A stretch of 63,980 bases of DNA from Chara braunii. Taxonomy: Eukaryota; Streptophyta; Charophyceae; Charales; Characeae. A program made the position numbers and the translations under genes. The number at the start of each line of letters is the position of its first letter. Positions within the stretch are counted from its first letter, which is position 1. Below, piece by piece: positions 53,180 to 61,509 of this stretch. The notes beneath the pieces were generated by a model. That model was not told where the DNA came from. It did no database searches and saw nothing but the letters and a program-made list of their open reading frames with translations. The DNA is taken from assembly GCA_003427395.1 (NCBI GenBank), contig BFEA01000345.1, forward strand, positions 1,653,307 to 1,717,286, in the 5' to 3' direction.

Positions 53180-54050
53180 TTATGATCATCATTACATCGT
53201 CCACAAAACTCATACCGTGGATAAGTTTTTCAATTCCAGTCTACGCACACCATCTGTACTCGTAGAACGCGCATACCATGTTGGCAATGGGTGGGCTAGA
53301 ACCCTTCCCCATTGGTATCCCCATTACTTGGCATAATAATATTCCTTGTACTTTGAAAATTGAAGTATGCGTGTTTGATGTCATAGTACAACAGATCCAT
53401 TAGGCACTCAATTTTTTATGTTCTCCATCTGTAGGTTCCGTTTGCTTTTCCAAAATTCATGTACTTTCCTTTCAACTTGTAACACAAGTGGGTTTTTCGT
53501 TTTTATTTCGCCGTTTTCATCATCCATTGCATGACGTTTAAGATATGTGTGTGATCGAGATTCGAAAACATATCTTTGACGTCGTATGTGGAGCAGATCA
53601 TCGTAGCCATATCCCCGTATGTTTCTTTTGTTACTTGATTGTATTTCTTCAGTCTAGATAGTAGTTGGCTCGTTCCTTTTAGTGAGAAACCAACTTTCAA
53701 TGCTTGACGCATGAAGTTGATAGCTCTTGATAGTACCTTCGATGTTTTCCGAGATGACTCCTTATATGTCGACACAATTGGTCGGCGTCTGGTGACGTCC
53801 TTGTTTTTTGGAATTGTATACGCATTTCCGTATGATCCCTGTTTATCTCATTCTGCGATTTTCTTCAACCCACATCCATGATACGTATTTTTGGCCAATT
53901 GAGTGATCTTAGATTCCGTTTGTTGTATAGTTTCGTAGTGATTCGATTCTGGAAAGAATTTTCGAGTCTTGTCGTACCAGATTTTACGACATTCCACAAA
54001 AGTTTCTCCAGGATTTATGTTCAATGGTGATAGGATATATTGTGTCAATC
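53180..54050 (-). pseudogene. Reverse transcriptase domain of the Penelope-like element
   Basis: Spread over several minus frames. YTIPKNKDVTRRRPIVSTYK (about 53830-53770) is the finger motif with RPI. STYDVKDMFSNLDH (about 53565) is motif A with the first catalytic Asp. NPLVLQVERKVHEFW follows. GIPMGKGSSPPIANM (53321-53277) is motif B. FVDD (53207-53196) holds the catalytic Asp pair of motif C. At least three frame changes separate the blocks. The RT would copy element RNA at the target site, with the nuclease supplying the nick. Confidence 0.85.
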
Positions 54051-54056
54051 TTCTTT

Positions 54057-54392
54057 TTAATTTTCATACTTCTGATATGTGAATAAAATTTTCATATTAT
54101 TCTTCTTTTCGATGCAAGTAGAGACATCTATTTTAATTTTTCTTTTCTTCCTTACTGATCGTGGTATACTTGCAATGGTAGTGATGATTGTCCTTTTAAT
54201 TTCTTCCTTTTCAATTCTTTCGTTCAAAAGGGGAACGTTTTTTTGATTCCACAAGAGCTGATTTTTCGTGATTTCACTTAATCTGCAGACAATGTGGTTC
54301 TCAATTTTTGAAAGTTGGGATACTGCACAATTACAGTCCGGCGCTTGTGTAAGCACCTGTCTGTGATTGTGTAATATTTTTCTGACTGTCAT
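54057..54392 (-). CDS. Linker/N-terminal RT segment of the Penelope-like element
   Basis: A 111-codon frame between nuclease and RT. Contains CNCAVSQLSKIENHIVCRLS and a basic stretch (RSVRKKRKIKIDVS). No named domain; included because it is colinear with the element and in the same strand. Confidence 0.5.
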   Translation of the reverse strand: MTVRKILHNHRQVLTQAPDCNCAVSQLSKIENHIVCRLSEITKNQLLWNQKNVPLLNERIEKEEIKRTIITTIASIPRSVRKKRKIKIDVSTCIEKKNNMKILFTYQKYEN

Positions 54393-54940
54393 TTATTTTT
54401 TAAACATCACACGCATCCGAGCTGTCAAATCGTTTGCCAAATTGTTATTACTTACGTTTTCCAAGATAGACTCAGTTATTGTGTTTCTCACTTGTTTCAG
54501 ATTAATGCATGCATCAAATGGAATCTTAAATATCAGTCGTCTCTTGATATTGAATGCAAACTTCTTCTTTGAAATTCGTGTGAAGATGTCTTTAAATGTT
54601 TATCTTTCCTTCTTTTCGGTAATCGATCCCACCTTTGACAGAAAAATCAGTATATCATCTAACGATAATTTATACAGTTCCCTCCGTCTCCATGGTGCCC
54701 TCAAGCAGTTAATCAGAAGATACATCCATTTTCGATTCGTTTTTCTGCATTTTTTTTGCTGGAACTTTGTGTTGTCAATTTCCACAATTGTTTATCCGAA
54801 TGTTCGTTTAATTACTTTTCATTTTTTATTCCATAGTTTTTCAACTGTGCACTAAATCATTTTTTTTCGGTTGAAGTTTGATGTTAACTTCGTAGTGGAA
54901 CATGATCGAACCGATTTAAACAAAACAGGTATATTCTGAT

Positions 54941-55240
54941 TCACCTCATTGTTGCATTCTTCTTCCTCTTTCTCCTTCTTCGTCTTCGGTTTTTTCGAGT
55001 CTTTCTGCCTTTTCCCCTTGTATTCAAGAATGAATTCTTTGTCATAATCAGTGTTGCTTCCATTTCTATCACGTTTGATCTCACTCTCGTCCAAATGGGT
55101 ATCAGAACATAGTTTTCCCAACCAAATTTGTGCAGCCAACTGTATAGTTTCCGTTGTGCTCCTCTATTTGGATTATTGGCCAAGTTTATGTGTTCAATCC
55201 ATTTTTTGTCGGGTTGTCTTCCTGTCCTCCCCACGTACAT
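54941..55240 (-). CDS. GIY-YIG endonuclease domain of the Penelope-like element
   Basis: A 99-codon frame. YVGRTGR (residues 2-8) is the YIG half with the catalytic Arg. KKWIEHINLANNP corresponds to the RW.EH block. LYSWLHKFGWENYVLIPI is the core strand-helix. EMEATLI supplies the metal-binding Glu and NSFLNTRG the terminal Asn motif. The GIY half lies just upstream, beyond a stop. A Lys/Arg-rich tail (GRKTRKNRRRRRRKRKK) follows. In PLEs this nuclease makes the target nick. Confidence 0.85.
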   Translation of the reverse strand: MYVGRTGRQPDKKWIEHINLANNPNRGAQRKLYSWLHKFGWENYVLIPIWTRVRSNVIEMEATLIMTKNSFLNTRGKGRKTRKNRRRRRRKRKKNATMR

Positions 55241-55357
55241 ATGTCTACATCAAGGTGAAACTCCCTATACTAACTAGTTGCTCAATTTTCGTTGATAGTC
55301 TGTGTATCTGCTCCCACTTCTGTGTCGTGGTGAGGTCGCCTGATGCTGAGGTGTCTT

Positions 55358-55690
55358 CTACCTTCCCGACAGATCTTCGGTGTTCGAAGATGTGTCAGAT
55401 GAGTCATACGCATCACTCGTGCTTGATATTGTACTAAGGCTCTCGTAATCATCCTCACTTGTGTCGCCGCCAGTTGTATTGGACACTCTGATGTTTTCTG
55501 GATCTGGCATGATATGTGTTTGAAGATCAGAATCCCGGTTGAAGTCCCGCCCCTTATAGGCGATCAATCCAGGAACTTGCCTCAATGCCGAGATCGCTTG
55601 CGGCTTGTTCTTGTACCTGATGTCATGCATCTTGCATAAGACCTTCAGGTCCGTGTAGTGAAGACGAAGGAGCAGCATGTCCGTCATCAT
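55358..55690 (-). CDS. N-terminal acidic segment of the Penelope-like element
   Basis: A 110-codon frame beginning MTDMLLLRLHYTDLKVLCKM directly after the 5' direct repeat. The first half has a SAP-like helix pattern (LHYTDLKVLCKMHDIRYKNK). The second half is an acidic Ser/Thr/Asp-rich linker (SEDDYESLSTISSTSDAYD). Leads into the nuclease frame on the same strand. Confidence 0.55.
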   Translation of the reverse strand: MMTDMLLLRLHYTDLKVLCKMHDIRYKNKPQAISALRQVPGLIAYKGRDFNRDSDLQTHIMPDPENIRVSNTTGGDTSEDDYESLSTISSTSDAYDSSDTSSNTEDLSGR

Positions 55691-55699
55691 CTATCCTTA

Positions 55700-55798
55700 G
55701 GATCTCCCGCAGTCGCTCTCTATGTTGTTCTTGTCGTCGTCGATTTCCAACATGCCTTCAATCTAGAGCTGCGTTCATTATATATAATGATTCTGTGC
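55700..55798 (-). repeat. Pseudo-LTR-like direct repeat (5' copy)
   Basis: Same sequence as 52948-53045 with a few changes, 2752 bases apart. Confidence 0.9.
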
Positions 55799-56246
55799 GT
55801 GCTACTCATGTACTCTCCTCTCTGTCGGAGTTTCGTCTTACTGTGGTACTTGCCTATAATTTCGTTGTTTTTTTATACTAACTCGAATCTGACCTTGTTT
55901 GTTGTTCTGTTCTTGTTTACTTTCATGGCCGTGAATTTTCCTTCATTTCTAGGTGAGTACTTTTTCTTTATCGGTTCGTTTCCACTGCTTCAGGTCTTTC
56001 ATCTTCTATCTGTTTCGTATGTTTAGAAATGTGAGCGACACTGTTACGTCGTTATATCTGCAGAAATTTCGTGATATTCCAGAGTACTTAGTCGTGTATG
56101 TTTCTTTTTCGTCCCTGAAAAATTATTTTCATTCCGAGCAAAATTATATTTTTGATTTTTTATTTTTAATTTTTCGATTTGTAATTTTAGCTTGATATTC
56201 CGAGTCGTGTGAATTTCTTCACGTATTTTATTCCGGACTTTCAGTT

Positions 56247-56505
56247 TTATATCCGTCGATTTGGTGCTTCTTGCTTTTTCAGGTACTCCTGAAATTTATT
56301 TCGAACGTCCGCGTCCCTGCAGTTTCGGATGAACGCAAGTATCGCGGTGCGGGTTATCCTCCATGGGTAACCCATGAGTCGGAGTTCCCATCCGAACAGG
56401 TCAATCACGGGTGGTAGATCCACCATCTCGTATGTGTTAGTTACCATTCGATGAACAGTTCCGATGATCGTCAAGGTCTTGGTTCTCTCAGAACCCGCAC
56501 TCATG
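56247..56505 (-). CDS. Uncharacterised 85-codon ORF upstream of the Penelope-like element
   Basis: From the ATG at 56505 the frame reads MSAGSERTKTLTIIGTVHRM and later GYPWRITRTAILAFIRNCRD. No family recognised. Its strand and position would suit the first exon of the element's protein or a separate gene. It begins within 20 bases of a GA tract and a foldback-family boundary. Confidence 0.4.
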
Positions 56506-56537
56506 AAATGACGCAACGTCCTGAGAGAGAGAGAGAG

Positions 56538-57135
56538 AGGTTGAATGGCAAAATTGAAATATAGGTCAAATTGCGGCCGCAATCTATTTCGCAGTTGGAA
56601 TGATTTTTTTAAATTTATATAGCGTTGGAAAGATCACAACAAAATTTACAAGTACTCAAATTTTCAGGTTTTTTCACGCATTCTTCTGAGCGCAAAAACT
56701 CACTGAATTTGGAGTACTTTTTTAGTTGGCCCAGGCATGGCTGAGTGGCAAAAATGGAAAATGTGCTGAATCAGCGCGACAATTATTTCGTAGTCAAAAT
56801 GATTTTTTGTAAATGTTCTATTATTATTTCTGGAAAGAACACGACCTCATTTACGGATTCTCAAAATTTTATATTTTTGTGCATGTTCGGCTAAGCACAG
56901 AAAATCGTCAAAGTTGCCTCTTGTAAAATGCCTGTTTCGTTGTGCCTGATGTCCCTGTTTTGAAAAGACGGCGCTCAACGCCTGGGCCTGAGGGCTTTTT
57001 TGCAGATCACATGCCCTCACTTCTTTTTGGGGTCCGCTTCTATCCGATGACCGGTCCAATGCCCCTACTTCTTTTTGGGGTCCACTTCCACCCGAGGACC
57101 GGTCCTTCGTTTTTCCAAAAATCCCGGTTCTACCA
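56538..57135 (+). repeat. Foldback-family arm, copy 2 (left arm of a palindromic unit)
   Basis: Colinear with 52418-52947 and inverted relative to 57260-57678. Two GGACCGGTCC-type sites and the repeated CTTCTTTTTGGGGTCC lie near its inner end. Confidence 0.9.
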
Positions 57136-57259
57136 GAGCTAGTTGTAGGTAGTCCGCAATTTTGCCAAGGACCGGTCCCCCAAAATATTTTGCCCCCAAA
57201 AAAGCCACTTGCGTCCTGGTCGCCCGCCGTCAAAAATGCGACACCTTGACGCAGACGCC

Positions 57260-57677
57260 GAAACCCACTATACCGATTATGCGTTTTGCAAGAGGCAACT
57301 TTGGCGATTTTCTGTGCTCGGACGAACATGCACAAAACTCTGAAATTTTGAGAATTCATAGATGAGGTCGTGTTCTTTCCAGAAATAATAATAGAACATT
57401 TACAAAAAATCATTTACATTGTGAAATAATCACCGCGCTAAGTCGGCACATTTTTCATTTTTGCCACTCAGACATGTGTGGGCCAACTAAAAAAGTACTC
57501 CAAATTCAGCGAGCTTTCACGCTCAGAAGAATGCAAGAAAAAACCTGAAACTCGAAGTACTCGTAGATTTTGTTGTGATCTTTCCAGGAAAAATGCTAAA
57601 TAAATTAAAAAAAATAATTCTAACTGCAAAATAGATAGCGGCCGCAATTTGACCCATATTTCAATTTTGCCATTCAG

Positions 57678-57678
<1 letters not shown>
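57260..57678 (-). repeat. Foldback-family arm, copy 3 (right arm of the palindromic unit)
   Basis: Reverse complement of the outer 420 bases of 56538-57135, ending ATTTCAATTTTGCCATTCAG against a CT tract. With copy 2 it forms a 1.14-kb unit with arms of about 400 bases and a 130-bp centre. Confidence 0.9.
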
Positions 57679-57747
<69 letters not shown>

Positions 57748-57834
57748 CCTCTCTGTCTCTCTCTCTCTTTATCTATCTATCTATCTATGTATCTATCTCT
57801 CGCGCGCACGCGCGTATGAACAAACGGACCAAAA

Positions 57835-57873
<39 letters not shown>

Positions 57874-58061
57874 GTATCAACAAACGAAACAAAACTCTCT
57901 CTCTGTCTCTCCCTATCGCTATAGAGTAGTCCCCGGCCCCCCCCTCTCTCTCTCTCTAGAGTAGTCCCCCCTTCCCCTCTCTCCCTCTCTCTTTCTGGTA
58001 GGCCTTCCCTTCCCTGTCTCTCTATTTCTTTCTTTCTCTCACACTCATAACAATAGATGGA

Positions 58062-58090
<29 letters not shown>
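57679..58090. repeat. Compound (CT)n/(TCTA)n microsatellite
   Basis: CT runs alternate with (TATC)n (57770-57790), a CGCGCGCACGCGCG stretch (about 57799) and repeated ATCAACAAACGAAACAAAAC-type spacers. The left counterpart at 52250-52430 is the same mix inverted. Confidence 0.95.
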
Positions 58091-58092
<2 letters not shown>

Positions 58093-58165
58093 GCTCTTGT
58101 CATAGCTCTTAGTCTCATTGATTTGGCTATCTTAGGGTTGCGTTCCCCGCACCCACGAGGTAGAC
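57970..58165 (-). repeat. Right arm of the long inverted repeat (partner 52185-52400)
   Basis: Inverted match to 52185-52400, including GCTCTTAGTCTCATTGATTT, GGCTATCTTAGGGTTGCGTT and CCCCGC. Confidence 0.88.
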
Positions 58166-58424
58166 AATTATTAGCACCACTAGTACAGACACTAGTGGGA
58201 GCAAGTGGGAAGGCCAAAAGAAAAATAAGAAGTAAAAAAAACAAGCGCTAGAAGCATGGGAGGAACCCAAAAAATCTCGGATTGACCTCCCCCATGAAAA
58301 AGGAGCCAAAAGGTCCAATATGAGAAAAACAGGCCTCCCGAAAAAAATCGGTGCATAGGGGCCTACCGTTTGGGAGAAAAGGAGGCGAACGGAAGATCTT
58401 GAGGGCATGGAAAGGCCACAAGTG

Positions 58425-59173
58425 CAGTCCGAGAAATAACGGACTGACCCTTGGGCATAGGAAGGGCCAAAACTAAGAGGATGGGCCTAGAAAGCGGCCT
58501 TAACGACCACTTGACACAAAGAAAAAGAAAAAGAAAATGGGAAGTGAGAGAGGATGAGGGAGTTGGCTGTCAGTTGGGACTGTAGTAAGTTAGGACTGGC
58601 AAGTAAGTCCCCTCTGTCCACAAGTGGAGGAAAAATAAAAGAAAGGAAAAGAAAAAGAAAGAAAAGAAAAGAAGAAAGGGGGAAAGTCAAAAGGGGCACT
58701 AACGGACGAAAACGGTCATATAGGGAGGGCATTTTGGACCAGATTCATTTTGGCATATGGCGGCGACAAAGGACTTTGATTTTCTTTGATTTATGCAGAG
58801 AAAATCAAAAGAAAATCAAGGCCTCTTGCAACCCAAAACTAACGGATTACCTAGGGTAGGCCAAACACATGTTTTAGATGCACCGGGAGCCAAAATGGAG
58901 ATCGAATGCACTTGAGAGTTGACCGTTTTTTTTTCTTTCAGTTGGGGGCTAGTTGTGGGGCATTAAGATAAAGAAAATAGCCCCTACTGCAGTCCGAGTT
59001 GCAACGGACAACATAGGGAGGGACAAACACATGCTTTGAGGGTTCCGTAAGCCAGAATTGAGCTCGGAAACACTTAGAAATTTAACGCTGCGTTTTCTTT
59101 TAGCATGGGTCATGTTGTGGGGCTGTGGGACTAGAGTTTTGGCTATAGCTGTCGTCCGAGAAATAACGGACTG
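58425..59173. repeat. Diverged tandem units with a GTCCG..CGGAC hairpin
   Basis: Perfect hairpins CAGTCCG-AGAAATAA-CGGACTG (58425-58446), GTCCG-AGTTGCAA-CGGAC (58992-59009) and GTCCG-AGAAATAA-CGGAC (59154-59171) recur, with decayed copies near 58700 and 58850. Each is followed by ATAGGGAGGG.. and (A)CAAACACATG-type sequence. The unit is about 150-165 bp. Confidence 0.7.
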
Positions 59174-61145
59174 CATGGGGATGCCTGAGCCAAAGGAAAA
59201 TGAGCCGCGGCACGCCAAAAAAACTAGAAAAAGGGCATCGTTGGCATAAGGGAGTATAACAGCAAATGGTGACGGTAAGGCGGGGTTCCCGCGACCGGGA
59301 AAATAATCAGTGCGCTTGAGGCACACGAGAAAGAGGAAATAGGACTGTCGGGGATATGGGAAGTCTCAAATAAAAATTGGGCATCAATCGGGATGACTCC
59401 GAGGACCAAATGGGTCCAAATAAAAATTGTCGAAAAATTGGGCCTTGTCGACGGCGCCGCCGGTGGAACGGAAAAATGGGACTAGCATGAGGAAGCGGCG
59501 GGGAATTGAGGTGTCCCAAGTGAAAACCATTGGCCAATGTAGGGAGTGGACGCGCAAGGCAAATGGCACCACTAGTGCAAGCATTAGTGAGACTCAAACG
59601 GGAAAAACGGGAGCGAAAAACAAAGAAAAATAAATGATGGAGGGCTGTCCAGTAGTCAGAGATATCCCGGACTAGCTAGGCATGGGAAAATAAGAGTCCA
59701 AGAAGTTCCATGCAAGAAAAAGACTGGCCGTGAAAAATCGGAATCAAGGGGGCTCAAAATCGGACAAAGGGTGACATTATTGTAATTCGAAGTATAACGG
59801 CCAACAGCCGGCCATGAACCTGGTCATGAATAGGGTTCTAAGGCCTAGAAAGAGAGTGCACAACAATTTAACACTTGTCACAACAAAAATAAAAGAAAAA
59901 GAAAAGAAAAAGGGAAAAAAATGGAGGGAGAATGAGACAAAACGGGAGAAATGGGTGGAGGAAAATATGCCGGCCCATTGGGAACTATTGCGCGAAGGAT
60001 TGACAGGTCCCAATGATGACCTCACCCCTCCTAGATCCAAGGAGGGTATTCTGGATTGTAAAGATATGGCCATATCTCAACAATATCAGAATTAAAAAGG
60101 GCAAAATGAGAGAAAATGCAAAAAGAAAAAGACCGGTTTTCTTTTCAGCCATGGATCTGAGACCAGATCTCATGGTGGAGAGGAAACTACCATTTTTTGT
60201 GAGCCAGCTCTAAATGGCTAGCTCCGGAATGAGGTGGCAGACCAAAATGGAAAGAAAACAAAAGAGGGAAAAAAACAGAACAGTGCATTTGGCCCAAAAG
60301 AGGGTCAGATGCATCAAAAATTGAAAAATTGAGCAAAAGAGGGTCAGATGCATCAAAAATTGAAAAATTGAGCATAGAGGCTCAAATTTGAAGGAAGGAC
60401 CACCATGGGGTAGCTCGGCATAATGATGGCCTTGGATCTCAGCCTGATCCAAGGCTGAAAATGTGCCGCCACATGGAAAAATGCTCCGGCCTACCCAAGG
60501 GAGGCCGAAACCTGGAAAAAATAGAGAAAAAGGTCCATTAGGCCTTTTTCTCTCAAGTAGGCTACCCCTTGGGCCTTGGACTCAAGGGGGAAGCATTTTC
60601 CAAGTGGTGGGAGGCTGGAAAAAGGCCCAAGGGGCAGTTCGAGTTGGTACCAACCACTCGGACTGCATGAACCTGACCAAAATAAGGCCAGGTGCCCTCG
60701 AAGAGGCCTAGTGGTAAAAATTGGCCATGGGGGTACCTCGGTTCACTATGGGGCACTTGGAGAGGCCCATGGGCTGACCGGACTACTGTTCCCAGCCTAC
60801 ATAAGCTGGGAATTCAGTCCGCCACACTCCCATTTGCATGAGGAGTGTCCATGTTGCCCAATTGTGCCCATGAGAGCACTACACTCACTTGAAGTGAAGT
60901 GAGGGGAACCCCTGCCAGTTTGGGAGCTTAGAAGAGACTGTGAGCTTGTGTGTAGGACTCTACGGGCTAGTGGTAGTGGAGGAAGGTAATCCGCCATAGC
61001 TCCCAGGCTAGTGAGGAGGAAGGCAAGGCTAAGAGGGGTCTCATTAGCCCTCCTAGAGGGGAGGACTCCATAGCCATAGTGATAGGAGCTTGTGGCAACT
61101 TGGGAGGAGAAGAGAGGAGGAAGGAGAAGGGCTTGGTAGGGAGAA
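59174..61145. other. Interval without recognised gene, several small repeats
   Basis: Includes a segment near 59565 related to 58165 (CACCACTAGT..CACTAGTG-type), a 39-bp perfect duplication at 60296-60373 (GGGTCAGATGCATCAAAAAT inside), and a 10-bp perfect stem GCCTTGGATC/GATCCAAGGC with a 7-base loop at 60429-60455. Short frames have no family signature. Confidence 0.5.
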
Positions 61146-61270
61146 GCTTCATCAAAGGTTGGTATTAACTCCAAAACCAAGAAGAGGTGAGTGGAGAGAA
61201 CCACCTAGCTTCATCAAAGGTTGGGATATCAACTCCAAAACCAAGAAGAGGTGAGTGGAGAGAACCACCT
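61146..61270. repeat. 62-bp direct duplication
   Basis: GCTTCATCAAAGGTTGG..AACTCCAAAACCAAGAAGAG, then GTGAGTGGAGAGAACCACCT occurs at 61146 and 61208 with a two- to three-base difference. Confidence 0.92.
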
Positions 61271-61490
61271 TCTTCTTCTCCTTCTTCTTCTTCTTTTTCT
61301 TCTCCTTCTCCTTCTTCTTGTTCCTCTCCTTCTTATCTTTCTTCTTCTTCTTCTCCCTCTTGTTCTTCTTCATCTTCTCCCTCCTTCCTCTCTCCTTCCT
61401 CTCCCTCTTCGTCCTTTCCCTCTTTCTCTTCGTCCGCTCCCTCTTTCTCTTCTTCCTTTTCTTCTTCTTTCTCCCCTCCTTCATTATCTT
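61267..61490. repeat. (CTT)n-type pyrimidine tract
   Basis: An almost pure C/T strand for about 220 bases. The open frames across it are Ser/Pro, Leu or Phe runs and are not genes. Confidence 0.95.
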
Positions 61491-61509
61491 GATGTTTTGG
61501 TGTTGATTA

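Larger units (their letters stand above)
52948..55798 (-). mobile_element. Permuted Penelope-like retroelement (GIY-YIG before RT), degenerate
   Basis: On the minus strand the order is an acidic N-terminal frame, a GIY-YIG endonuclease, a linker, then an RT with PLE-style motifs. Classical Penelope elements carry GIY-YIG after RT. An N-terminal nuclease is the arrangement described for the permuted Chlamys/Naiad clade of green algae, protists and invertebrates. Direct repeats of about 98 bp bound the coding part, like the pseudo-LTRs of PLEs. Frames are broken by several shifts and stops. A further minus frame at 56505-56247 may belong to the 5' part. Foldback-family sequence flanks it on both sides. 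Confidence 0.8.

Noticed and set aside
52948-53200. Hammerhead ribozyme in the Penelope-like direct repeats, as reported for some PLE pseudo-LTRs
   Set aside because: I looked for the CUGAUGA and GAAA core elements on both strands of both repeats. Only an isolated CTGATG at about 53103 appears, without a partner core.
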